A stretch of 64,000 nt of DNA from Sporosarcina sp. ACRSM. Its GTDB lineage: Bacteria > Bacillota > Bacilli > Bacillales_A > Planococcaceae. The position numbers and the translations under genes are program-made. The DNA is taken from assembly GCF_022346545.1 (NCBI RefSeq), contig NZ_JAKRNU010000008.1:62001-126000 (forward strand). Direction: 5' to 3'. Positions 56,568 to 64,000 of this stretch are shown here, in pieces; the stretch's first letter is position 1, and every line of letters begins with the position of its first letter. The notes below the pieces were generated by a model. That model ran no database searches, was not told the DNA's origin, and saw nothing but the letters and a program-made list of their open reading frames with translations.

Positions 56568-57662
56568 CTAACGCTGTGATAAAACATTTTTTTCAGTTTG
56601 CAAAAATTGACTGCGGGATTTCGCCACACGTGCAATCCGTTCTTCGGCCAAACGGTCTGCTGCTAGATACGATGGAATATTGTCACGTTTTGAGATTTCA
56701 AATATTTTACTGATCGTGTCGTAAATGCCTTCGACACGTTTCATAGCGCGTTCACGATTATAGCCGGCCAATTCGTCTGCAACATTGATGACCCCACCTG
56801 AATTGATGACATAATCAGGCGCATAAACGATGCCCATTTCGTGAATGCGGTCCCCATGTTCCGGATTTTTCAGTTGGTTATTGGCAGAACCTGCAATCAC
56901 TTTTGCTTTGAGTTGAGGAATCGTTTCGTCATTGATAATGGCCCCTAGGGCACAAGGTGCAAAAATATCCGCTTCTTGCCCATAGATTTCGTCAATGCCG
57001 ACTGCTGTCGCACCGAAGGCATTGACTGCACGCTGAATCGCTTCCTCGCTAATATCGGTCACGATCAGTTTTGCTCCTTCATCATGTAAATACTGACAAA
57101 GTGCAAAAGCGACATTACCGACCCCTTGTACTGCCACTGTTTTACCCACTAGGGAATCATTGCCGAATGCTTCTTTCGCCGCCGCTTTCATACCTTGATA
57201 AATTCCGAAAGCCGTAACAGGTGAAGGATTTCCTGATGATCCAGCCCCGCTGGATGTGCCCGTGACGTAATCTGTTTCCAGATGAATCAAATCCATATCC
57301 GCTTCTGTCGTTCCTACATCTTCCGCCGTAATATAGCGTCCGTTCAATCCCTCGATATAGCGTCCGAACGCACGGAACATTTCGTCATTTTTATCTTTCC
57401 GTGGATCACCGATGATGACTGTTTTTCCGCCACCTAAATTAAGTCCTGCAGCAGCATTTTTGTAGGTCATCCCACGCGCTAAGCGAAGCGCATCTTCAAT
57501 CGCCTCTTCCTCACTTGCATATGTCCACATACGCGTTCCACCAAGCGCCGGTCCAAGTGTCGTGTCGTGAATCGCAATGATCGCTTTCAATCCTGATGCT
57601 TTGTCCTGACAAATAACAAGTTGCTCATAATCTTGATTCTCCATATATTTAAAAATTTCCAT
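56568..57662 (-). CDS. bcd: Leucine (branched-chain amino acid) dehydrogenase
   Basis: A 364-residue Glu/Leu/Phe/Val dehydrogenase. The catalytic Lys80 is in [11 protein letters not shown], Lys68 in GMTYKNA, and the NAD motif is [10 protein letters not shown]. It deaminates leucine, valine and isoleucine to the 2-oxo acids used by Bkd. The length equals the Bacillus enzymes. The ATG has GGAGGA upstream, 31 nt after ptb. Confidence 0.95.
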   Translation of the reverse strand: MEIFKYMENQDYEQLVICQDKASGLKAIIAIHDTTLGPALGGTRMWTYASEEEAIEDALRLARGMTYKNAAAGLNLGGGKTVIIGDPRKDKNDEMFRAFGRYIEGLNGRYITAEDVGTTEADMDLIHLETDYVTGTSSGAGSSGNPSPVTAFGIYQGMKAAAKEAFGNDSLVGKTVAVQGVGNVAFALCQYLHDEGAKLIVTDISEEAIQRAVNAFGATAVGIDEIYGQEADIFAPCALGAIINDETIPQLKAKVIAGSANNQLKNPEHGDRIHEMGIVYAPDYVINSGGVINVADELAGYNRERAMKRVEGIYDTISKIFEISKRDNIPSYLAADRLAEERIARVAKSRSQFLQTEKNVLSQR

Positions 57663-57693
57663 TTTTATATCCTCCTTGGATTGTCTGTTGTTT

Positions 57694-58599
57694 TTATTGT
57701 GAAGCTAAGATTGCAAGAGCTAAGGAATAGACTTTACTATTGGAACTATCCGCCCTGGATGTCAGGACGATCGGGGCTTTCGCGCCTTGAACGACAGCCC
57801 CGACTTTCGCATTTGCGAAGTACATCAATGATTTGTATAAAATATTACCCGCTTCGATAGCCGGAACGAGCAAAATATCTGCTTTCCCAGCGGTATCACC
57901 GGTAATCCCTTTTTGCGCTGCTGCCCGTTCGGATACTGCAATATCAAGCGCAAGCGGACCATCGATCAAACAGCCTGTAATCTGTCCCCGTTGATTCATC
58001 ATAACAAGAGAGGCGGCATCTGTCGTCGAAACCATTGCTGAATTGATCGTTTCAACGGCTGCAAGCGGTGAAACAATCGGCCTTTTAACCCCGCAGGCAT
58101 GTGCCATCGCGACTGCATTCCGAACAATTTGTGCCTTTGCTTCCAAATCAGGCGCGATATTCATCGCCGCATCCGTAACAAAAAGTAAGCGATCATAGCC
58201 GGGAACTTCAAATGCGGCTACATGCGATAAAATTTTCCCTGTCCGTAAGCCGTATTCACTGTTCAAGACAGCTTTTAAAATCGTGGAAGTGGCTAAATCC
58301 CCCTTCATGAGGACATGCGCCCGCCCGTCCGAAACCGCTTTCACTGAGAGTGCGGCAGCGACTGTTTCATTTTCAGCATGATGTACCGTTACTTTTCCGG
58401 TTGGCAATAATGATTGGAATTCGGTCTCCAGTAATTTGTATAATTTTTCTTCATCACCAATAAGCATAAAAGATGCCATCTCTTTAGCAACAGCCAAACG
58501 GACGGATTCTAGAACTTCCCTGTCGGCGGCAGAGGCAATCGCGACAACAGGATCTTCTGTTCTTAACGCCTTTCCGACAAGTGAATCGAGTATGGTCAT
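57694..58599 (-). CDS. ptb: Phosphate butyryltransferase
   Basis: A 301-residue phosphotransacetylase-family enzyme that converts branched acyl-CoA and phosphate to acyl phosphate. It has [33 protein letters not shown] and the C-terminal [11 protein letters not shown]. The ATG at 58599 has GGAGGAG 8 nt upstream; a GTG 6 nt earlier is too close. With buk lost, the acyl phosphate cannot be used by the usual neighbour to make ATP, so a distant kinase or a reverse role must be assumed if the enzyme still works. Confidence 0.93.
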   Translation of the reverse strand: MTILDSLVGKALRTEDPVVAIASAADREVLESVRLAVAKEMASFMLIGDEEKLYKLLETEFQSLLPTGKVTVHHAENETVAAALSVKAVSDGRAHVLMKGDLATSTILKAVLNSEYGLRTGKILSHVAAFEVPGYDRLLFVTDAAMNIAPDLEAKAQIVRNAVAMAHACGVKRPIVSPLAAVETINSAMVSTTDAASLVMMNQRGQITGCLIDGPLALDIAVSERAAAQKGITGDTAGKADILLVPAIEAGNILYKSLMYFANAKVGAVVQGAKAPIVLTSRADSSNSKVYSLALAILASQ

Positions 58600-58627
58600 T
58601 GACACTACTCCTCCATAAAGATTCCTT

Positions 58628-60340
58628 CTATATCAGACTATATTTTTCAAGTTTATAATACAAGGACCGAAGCGAAATTCCGAGTCGATTGGCAGTCAAT
58701 GATTTATTGCCTTTATTTTCACGAAGAGCAGTCTCAAGAATCTCTTTTTCATGTTCTTCCATCATGGACGCGAGTGTAGTTTTTTCAGAAAGCAACTGTT
58801 CGACGTCTTTATAGTCTCTTGAGGAAAGCGATTTATCCACTTGTTCCAGACCGATGATCGCTTCGCCTGCATCCATATAGATCATCGCCCGACCCAGTAC
58901 ATTTTCTAATTCCCTGACATTTCCCGGCCAATCGTATTGCATCAGCCTTTCCAGTGCGCCATTTTCGATTTGCACGATATTCATGCCTAACTCTCGGTTC
59001 AATTTGACAAGCAAATGGCTCACGATGGACGGAATATCTCCCTTTCTTGAGCGGAGTGGTGCAATTTGAATCGCGATGCGGTTCAGCACATAGTACAATT
59101 CCTCCAAAAATGTCCCTTCGCTCATCGCTTTTTCTAAGTTTTTACTTGTTGCGGTAATAACTCGAACTGAAAGTCGGATGGGTTGACTCTCCCCTTTGCG
59201 ATAGATCATTCCATCCGTTAAATAACGGAGGAGCTTTTGCTGAATAGCAAACGATAAATCCGCAACCTCATCAATGAACAGTGTGCCTTGATCCGCTTCT
59301 TCAAAAAGGCTTTTTTTGCTTTTCATTAATCCTATTGGTTGTACTGAGGTTGCTTGCCCGAATAACTGATCTTCTGCAGTGATTGGATCAAGCGATGCAC
59401 AATTGACACGGATGAAAGGCTTAAAGCGGCGTTTGCTGCTACTATGAATCGCATGCGCATATAATTCCTTCCCCGTCCCGGATTCGCCGCGAAGGAGTAC
59501 AGGGATATCAGACCGACCGGCGACTTTCGCCTGGGCGATTGCAATTTCCATTTCAGCTGAATGACCGATGATGTCATCGAATGTATAGGTCGCTTCCAGT
59601 TTCCGTATAATGATCCTTGCGCTTTCCAGTTCCTTAATCAGACTGCGCATTTCCGTAATTTCTTCCGCTAACGCCACGACTTCCGATATATCTTTGAAAA
59701 CGGCGAAAGCCCCTACCTTTTGACCTTCCGAATTATAAAGTGGAAAACGGGAAGTCATAATCTTCAACCCATTGGCAAGAACCAATTCCTTGTTCACTTC
59801 GGATCGGTCCGTGCGAAATACACGTGGAAGTTCAGAAGATGGAATGACTTCTCTTATCGGTTTACCTAATGCCTCATCAATCGGATAGCCGACCATCTTA
59901 CACGCGCTCTTGTTGATGAAATCGACATACCCTTTTTCGTTGATGCCTACCATACCTTCCTCGATGGAGTCGAAAATCATCCGCTGCCTATGCATTTCGG
60001 TTTGGATACGCTCGAGATGTCTAGCATTCTCCTGTAATAATTGAATGAGAAGATTTGCGACAGACCCCGGCACGAGAACTGTATGCGCAGGTCTTGCTTC
60101 CAGCAATTCGGTAAAGACAGAGTTATTCCCGGTCACATCGAAAATGATATGTAAATCTCCTGTTAGCCAACTTCTCCATTCAGCACCATGACTGACACCG
60201 AGGTCTTTGGCAAGTTGAATACCCGGTGCATTTTCATCTACGTCAATAATCGCTTTCACTTTCATAAAATCCACATTTTGGAGAAGGTCCAGAATGATTG
60301 ATCCGCCTGTCCCCGCTCCAACGATAAGAACGTTTTGCAA
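58628..60340 (-). CDS. bkdR: BkdR-type regulator with degenerate AAA+ domain
   Basis: A 570-residue protein in the bkdR position. The N-terminus has a Rossmann-like VLIVGAGTGGS segment. A PAS domain follows (about residues 120-230), then an AAA+ domain with Walker A GESGTGKE and Walker B GTLFIDEVADL, and a Fis-type helix-turn-helix (NKSLTANRLGISLRSLYYKL). The GAFTGA loop that contacts sigma-54 is absent: after QLFG comes QATSVQPIGLMKSKK. The arginine-finger motif FRxDLYYRL reads FLEELYYVL, so both arginines are gone. It probably binds DNA without activating sigma-54. The start is TTG with GAGGAG 11 nt upstream. Only 28 bp separate its stop from the chosen ptb start. Confidence 0.85.
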   Translation of the reverse strand: MQNVLIVGAGTGGSIILDLLQNVDFMKVKAIIDVDENAPGIQLAKDLGVSHGAEWRSWLTGDLHIIFDVTGNNSVFTELLEARPAHTVLVPGSVANLLIQLLQENARHLERIQTEMHRQRMIFDSIEEGMVGINEKGYVDFINKSACKMVGYPIDEALGKPIREVIPSSELPRVFRTDRSEVNKELVLANGLKIMTSRFPLYNSEGQKVGAFAVFKDISEVVALAEEITEMRSLIKELESARIIIRKLEATYTFDDIIGHSAEMEIAIAQAKVAGRSDIPVLLRGESGTGKELYAHAIHSSSKRRFKPFIRVNCASLDPITAEDQLFGQATSVQPIGLMKSKKSLFEEADQGTLFIDEVADLSFAIQQKLLRYLTDGMIYRKGESQPIRLSVRVITATSKNLEKAMSEGTFLEELYYVLNRIAIQIAPLRSRKGDIPSIVSHLLVKLNRELGMNIVQIENGALERLMQYDWPGNVRELENVLGRAMIYMDAGEAIIGLEQVDKSLSSRDYKDVEQLLSEKTTLASMMEEHEKEILETALRENKGNKSLTANRLGISLRSLYYKLEKYSLI

Positions 60341-60392
60341 GGATATTCATTCTCCTCTTTTACATCATGCAATGTTTTGCAATTACAAATTC

Positions 60393-60421
60393 ATCATACA
60401 CGAAAGCAGAGGTCTTGACAA
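60393..60421 (-). promoter_or_regulatory. Sigma-A-type promoter of bkdR
   Basis: On the minus strand TTGTCA (60416-60421), a 17-nt spacer and TATGAT (60393-60398). The -35 box overlaps that of the divergent yqzF promoter. It probably drives bkdR and the ptb-bkd genes behind it. Confidence 0.65.
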
Positions 60422-60442
60422 TAAAACACGAATGGGTAAAAT
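60415..60442 (+). promoter_or_regulatory. Sigma-A-type promoter of the yqzF-like gene
   Basis: TTGACA (60415-60420), a 16-nt spacer and TAAAAT (60437-60442), 26 nt before the start codon. Confidence 0.65.
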
Positions 60443-60467
60443 TAAATTCGGTAAGGAGTGGTCAAAT

Positions 60468-60704
60468 ATGGCTCGTCTAGCAGCATTTATCGTCTTGCTT
60501 ATACCGGGACTTTTTGCCGCAGGTGGCATTAAGTTGATGAGAGACTCGATATTCGGAATTTTATTTAAACCGTTTCCATTCATTTGGCTACAATTCGTCG
60601 TCGGGCTGCTATTGTTTGCGGCAGGTCTAGGCTTTTTCGCCGGATTTCTATTAAGACGCGACCGGAAAAATCAACGGGTACAAGAACGATTCAAACAAAA
60701 ATAA
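60468..60704 (+). CDS. yqzF: DUF2627 family small membrane protein (YqzF-like)
   Basis: A 78-residue protein with two hydrophobic helices (residues about 4-24 and 37-61) and a basic, charged tail. It matches the small protein encoded beside bkdR in Bacillus. The function is unknown. The ATG at 60468 has TAAGGAGTGG upstream; the open frame further upstream runs through the promoter and is not coding. Confidence 0.82.
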   Translation: MARLAAFIVLLIPGLFAAGGIKLMRDSIFGILFKPFPFIWLQFVVGLLLFAAGLGFFAGFLLRRDRKNQRVQERFKQK

Positions 60705-60739
60705 AAGGGCCAAGACTTTCTCGTCTTAGCCCTTTTTTT
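60705..60739. terminator. Terminator after the yqzF-like gene
   Basis: AAAAGGGC-CAAGAC and GTCTTA-GCCCTTTTTTT form a stem right after the stop, with T-run on the plus strand and A-run on the other. It may also serve the convergent fapA gene. Confidence 0.75.
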
Positions 60740-60766
60740 AATCGATGACGTCGAAAGCAAAGCTTT

Positions 60767-62329
60767 CTAGACATTCAGCACACCGTCTACCAAGGCAAAC
60801 CGCCCTTTTGTCGGTTCATGCAGGGTAGACGTCTTCGAGCCTATTTGAATGACCACTCCCGGATACGCTTGTATCATCACTTCAATTTCAGCTGGGATGG
60901 CTGTTTTAATTTTTTGGAGACCGAGTTGAATTTCTTTATCTAGCTTATGGATCTCTTCCTCATAGGCTTTGATCGTCTCTTTTGTTTTGTTCAGTGTATC
61001 CGCTTCCACCCCTGGTCCACCAACCAGCACTTTGGCAAACTGCGCAGCATGCTGTTCCAGTTTAGCAATTGTCTGTTGGTGTTCCTTCACCTCAATGGCC
61101 TTCGCTTGGATTTCCTTATAGATTGCATCTTTATCGATCCCTTTGGTATAAAGAATTGTTGTTCGTTCATGCCGATTGCCTACGTAGGCACATTCGATGC
61201 GAGATAGCGCTTCAATTCTGCCGCCAATGATTTTCCCTCTATTTTGGTCAACCAAAACGCGCTCTGCAATGATTTCCGTTCCAAGTAAATAGAAGCCCAC
61301 ATGAATTTCTTTCCCATACAACTTGCAATTATTTGCGTGCTTGATGTATATCTCGCCTTTTGCCTCGACAATCGTCTCACCACCGCCAAAGATGCCTCCT
61401 TTTATGTATACGTCACCTTCCAATGACTGAATTTCCTTCGCATTCGTAATTCCTTCGTTCCCTTCGATCGCAATATCCCCTGTCGCATGGATAGAATAGC
61501 TATCAAGAACCGTGCCGTACACTGTTACCGCTCCATCGAATGTAATTGATCCTGTCTCGGGACCTACATCTCCATCGATGATAAGCTGCTTCCCTACACG
61601 AATTTGACCGTCCGACCATTCCAACGCGCCGCCATGGGAAGCCCGAAGGACCAAACGATCCTCTTCCCACACTTCACTGACCGATTTCCGGTCAAATGAT
61701 AATTTTGCATCCTCACCTCTAGGGGCAGGTATACGGTTGCCCAATACATCCGTTCCGCTTATGCCTTCCTGCGGCGGTATTTTCTCACCAAGCCAATCTC
61801 CTTGTGACACAGGGGTCACAAAATTCATCTCATAATAATTGGCGGAACCATCTTCTCGAATAACCGGTCTGCGCTCTGGAATATTCATATAGGTAATCAT
61901 CGCATCTGCACCTTTCACAGGTTCCGTTCCAACAGCTACGAGAATCGGTTCTCGAGATTTCAACGTGATATCTTGTAAAGACTTCCGACCATGTATGACA
62001 CCTATGTGATTTAATAATTGCTCAGCTTCTAATAAAATTTGCTGCTTATTTTCCTCAAAATGCTTTTCAGTAATATTGAAGTAAAGCTGTGCAGTCATCC
62101 GATTGCTTGAAATTGAAACTTCGATAGGCGGCAACCAAGTTCCTATATTATGCTCTTGCCCCTGTTCGGTTAGCGCTTCTCGCAAAGCCGTAAACGAGCC
62201 AATTTTCAATCGTGGAAACTCACGAGTAATTGCGTCAAATGATTTTAAAGGGTAGCCAATCTGTTTTAATCGTAAGATAACATTTTCTTCCTGAACGAAT
62301 AAATCAAAATAATCATTCTGAATTAGCAT
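60767..62329 (-). CDS. FapA (DUF342) family protein
   Basis: A 520-residue protein of the FapA/DUF342 family. A right-handed beta-helix-like core with many short glycine turns (IDGDVGPETGSITFDGAVTVYGTV) is followed by a coiled-coil stretch of Lys/Glu/Gln near residues 410-470. Members are linked to polar localisation or polymer binding; the role in Bacillales is not settled. The ATG at 62329 has GGAAGGAG upstream; a GTG 9 nt earlier touches that site. It lies downstream of spo0A with its own leader. Confidence 0.8.
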   Translation of the reverse strand: MLIQNDYFDLFVQEENVILRLKQIGYPLKSFDAITREFPRLKIGSFTALREALTEQGQEHNIGTWLPPIEVSISSNRMTAQLYFNITEKHFEENKQQILLEAEQLLNHIGVIHGRKSLQDITLKSREPILVAVGTEPVKGADAMITYMNIPERRPVIREDGSANYYEMNFVTPVSQGDWLGEKIPPQEGISGTDVLGNRIPAPRGEDAKLSFDRKSVSEVWEEDRLVLRASHGGALEWSDGQIRVGKQLIIDGDVGPETGSITFDGAVTVYGTVLDSYSIHATGDIAIEGNEGITNAKEIQSLEGDVYIKGGIFGGGETIVEAKGEIYIKHANNCKLYGKEIHVGFYLLGTEIIAERVLVDQNRGKIIGGRIEALSRIECAYVGNRHERTTILYTKGIDKDAIYKEIQAKAIEVKEHQQTIAKLEQHAAQFAKVLVGGPGVEADTLNKTKETIKAYEEEIHKLDKEIQLGLQKIKTAIPAEIEVMIQAYPGVVIQIGSKTSTLHEPTKGRFALVDGVLNV

Positions 62330-62604
62330 AATCTTCACTCCTTCCTACGGAACCCATTATAATGCATTCCCGACAATTTGAAGGGTACATCCTTCATAAC
62401 ACGAGAAAAGACCTATCTATTGATAAAGCTCCTGTACACATACATGTCTTTCATACGTACATTTTCTTTCGATAGAAAAAACCAATGAATGCAACTATTC
62501 ATCGGCTTCGAATATGCGTTTATAAGATTTGAGATAGCGTATAGGGATAAGTGCAGAAATTCGTCAGTTTGTCATTTGGTTAAAGTGCTATCATCTCTCA
62601 TCAC

Positions 62605-63396
62605 TTAACTCGCCATATGCTCCAAGCGGATTTTGTCAGCGATCATCGCTATAAACTCACTGTTTGTAGGTTTACTTTTCAAGTGATGGACCGTATAACC
62701 GAACATTTTGGAGATTACGTCGTAATTGCCACGATTCCATGCGACTTCAATTGCGTGACGAATCGCCCTTTCGACACGTGAAGAAGTTGTATTGTATTTT
62801 TCGGCGATTTCAGGATAGAGAACTTTCGTGACAGAACCAAGTAGATCAACATCCGTGTAAACCATTTGGATGGCTTCTCGGAGAAATGCGTATCCTTTAA
62901 TATGCGCGGGTACACCAATCTCTTTAATAATGGCTGTAATCGTTGTATCCAACACTTTTTGGCTGACCCCTTCTGCCGGAAGCGCTTCCGTTTGCTTCGC
63001 AATCGGCGAAACCGGTTTTCTCGTTCCCGCAACTTGGAAAATCTGATTGGCTAACCGTTCAAATTCAAACGGCTTTAACATGAAATAAGAAGCTCCTAGA
63101 CTTGCCGCTTGCGTCATGACATCTTCCTGTCCGAATGCCGTCAGCATGATAATATGCAAGTCCGCTGTCTGTGCATTTGCATTTAAGGTCTCCAACACTG
63201 CAATCCCGTCAAGATGCGGCATAATAATATCAAGCAACAGCACGTCCGGCTTTTGTTCCTCCAACATCGACAAACAGACTTTTCCGTTATGTGCTGTCCA
63301 AATAATTTCCACCTCAGGATGCTTCTCAAAATACGAAATCATCGTCCGCACCAATTCCTTATTATCATCAGCAATCGCAATTTTCAGCTTTTCCAT
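62605..63396 (-). CDS. spo0A: Sporulation master regulator Spo0A
   Basis: A 263-residue response regulator. The receiver domain has Asp10, Asp11 and the phosphoacceptor Asp56 in [12 protein letters not shown], with LTAFGQED and LKPF downstream. The C-terminal DNA-binding domain contains [26 protein letters not shown] and [12 protein letters not shown], nearly as in B. subtilis. The ATG at 63396 is preceded by GAGGGGG at 7 nt. It shows that the organism is a spore former. Confidence 0.96.
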   Translation of the reverse strand: MEKLKIAIADDNKELVRTMISYFEKHPEVEIIWTAHNGKVCLSMLEEQKPDVLLLDIIMPHLDGIAVLETLNANAQTADLHIIMLTAFGQEDVMTQAASLGASYFMLKPFEFERLANQIFQVAGTRKPVSPIAKQTEALPAEGVSQKVLDTTITAIIKEIGVPAHIKGYAFLREAIQMVYTDVDLLGSVTKVLYPEIAEKYNTTSSRVERAIRHAIEVAWNRGNYDVISKMFGYTVHHLKSKPTNSEFIAMIADKIRLEHMAS

Positions 63397-63479
63397 TCCC
63401 ATTCCCCCTCTTGAACATTTGTCTTGCATCTATTCTTCGAAACAATAGCAACTTTCTCCAAAATTGCACAAAGGAAATT

Positions 63480-63557
63480 TTCGACGAATTTTGGTACATC
63501 CCTCTTTTATGTATCGAAAATGATCCTTCTGACATAGAGTTTCTATGTATTTCGACC
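63480..63557 (-). promoter_or_regulatory. Possible 0A boxes upstream of spo0A
   Basis: Two GTCGAA cores (minus strand CGTCGAA at 63480-63486 and GGTCGAA at 63551-63557) each match TGTCGAA at 6 of 7 positions. Autoregulation of spo0A is known in Bacillus; here it is only suggested. Confidence 0.3.
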
Positions 63558-63616
63558 AAATTCTCTTTTTTTCACATTTTCTTCACTTGTCTCCTCATCA
63601 GTTTATCATTTTAGAG

Positions 63617-63653
63617 CGAAAGAGCCAACCCGTTTTACGGATTGGCTCTTTCG
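63617..63653 (-). terminator. Hairpin between spoIVB and spo0A
   Basis: CGAAAGAGCCAA and TTGGCTCTTTCG form a perfect 12-bp stem right after the spoIVB stop. The U-run on the minus strand is short. Confidence 0.6.
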
Positions 63654-63658
63654 TTTTC

Positions 63659-64000
63659 TCATTTTTCACCTTTTCGCATCTTTTCTAAAAAAAGTGCAGC
63701 ACCTTTTTTAGGATCGTCCACATACATATGTGTCACCGCTCCGACGAACTTACCGTCCTGAATGACCGGACTGCCACTCATGCCTTGTAAAATGCCGCCC
63801 GTTGCTGCCAATAATTTTGGATCGGTCAAGTTGAATTGAAATTGTTCGCTTTCCACTTTCGTAATTTCAATAGTAAATGATTCAACTTCCGTCCCTTTTA
63901 TCGTCGTGAAGATTTCTGCAGCTCCTTCTTTCACGTCGGCAGGGTGCATAATCTGCAGTGGTTCTGCCAACACTTTCTTGTAGGAGTGATTCCACGATCC
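63659..64000 (-). CDS. spoIVB: SpoIVB peptidase, C-terminal part (cut by the window edge)
   Basis: About 113 C-terminal residues of the S55-family serine peptidase that triggers sigma-K activation are visible. The catalytic serine motif is GMSGSPVIQDGKFVGAVTHM. The frame is open to the window edge, so the start lies outside. After DDP the chain ends in KKGAALFLEKMRKGEK, whereas B. subtilis continues with a GYGVHIEWML-type tail. The position before spo0A is the standard one. Confidence 0.9.
   Translation of the reverse strand, partial: GSWNHSYKKVLAEPLQIMHPADVKEGAAEIFTTIKGTEVESFTIEITKVESEQFQFNLTDPKLLAATGGILQGMSGSPVIQDGKFVGAVTHMYVDDPKKGAALFLEKMRKGEK

Noticed and set aside
56497-56580. Possible C-terminal extension or overlapping reading frame after bcd (frame with VLETLREVEDG)
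   Set aside because: bcd already ends at the usual length with a normal C-terminus; the short frame has no start signal and no recognised family.
58600-58700. Sigma-54 promoter upstream of ptb, expected from the Bacillus model
   Set aside because: No TGGCAC-N5-TTGC-type sequence was found between or just inside the end of bkdR, and the gap is only about 28 bp.

Overview
The window looks like the chromosome of a spore-forming Gram-positive rod of the family Planococcaceae (a Sporosarcina- or Lysinibacillus-like genus). The grounds are a low-to-moderate GC content, strong AGGAGG-type ribosome binding sites with many TTG and GTG starts, spo0A beside spoIVB, and the Bacillales ptb-bcd-lpdV-bkd operon with a yqzF-like gene next to bkdR. 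The genus is an inference. No rRNA, tRNA, CRISPR array, transposase or integrase was seen.

About 46.4-64.0 kb is conserved core. On the minus strand, from high to low coordinates, come spoIVB (cut by the window end), spo0A, a FapA/DUF342 gene, then bkdR, ptb, bcd, lpdV, bkdAA, bkdAB and bkdB, followed by mutA, mutB and meaB. Together these turn leucine, valine and isoleucine into acyl-CoAs and carry propionyl-CoA carbon on to succinyl-CoA. Two features depart from the usual pattern. The butyrate kinase gene (buk) is reduced to a C-terminal scrap between bcd and lpdV. BkdR has lost the sigma-54 contact motif and both arginine fingers, and it is expressed from a sigma-A-type promoter only 28 bp upstream of the downstream genes' first codon.

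About 1.9-46.4 kb is an accessory catabolic region. It holds (1) a gentisate ring-cleavage operon with a CoA ligase and a CoA thioesterase (1.9-5.9 kb); (2) an orphan aldehyde dehydrogenase that is a recent copy of one at 21.5 kb; (3) a kinase-less sugar or polyol cluster with ketose 3-epimerase, two dehydrogenases, a GPH symporter, a split transketolase and an AraC regulator (7.7-15.9 kb); (4) a seven-gene operon with a LysR regulator, encoding a ThDP 2-oxo acid decarboxylase, an aldehyde dehydrogenase, a TRAP transporter and two NAD(P)-type 2-hydroxy acid dehydrogenases of different families, which fits mandelate-like substrates (16.6-25.8 kb); (5) a short-chain dehydrogenase, an ACS-family transporter, a phenylacetate-CoA ligase-like enzyme and two IclR regulators (26.1-31.6 kb); (6) a three-subunit biotin-dependent carboxylase (31.6-35.1 kb); (7) a Liv-type ABC transporter with two paralogous binding proteins (35.6-41.4 kb); and (8) a second thioesterase/CoA-ligase pair with a GAF-PucR regulator (41.7-46.4 kb). 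A UvrA-like ABC protein runs off the left edge.

The parts suggest that aromatic or hydroxy-aromatic acids are imported, oxidised or decarboxylated to aryl acids, activated as CoA thioesters and, at least in part, funnelled to gentisate and then to pyruvate plus a C4 acid. The ring hydroxylase needed to reach gentisate is not in the window. CcpA (cre) sites, an IclR-type site seen twice and a LysR-type palindrome suggest the control logic. A family of modular hairpin repeats is scattered through the intergenic gaps, and two copies lie in the leader regions of genes.
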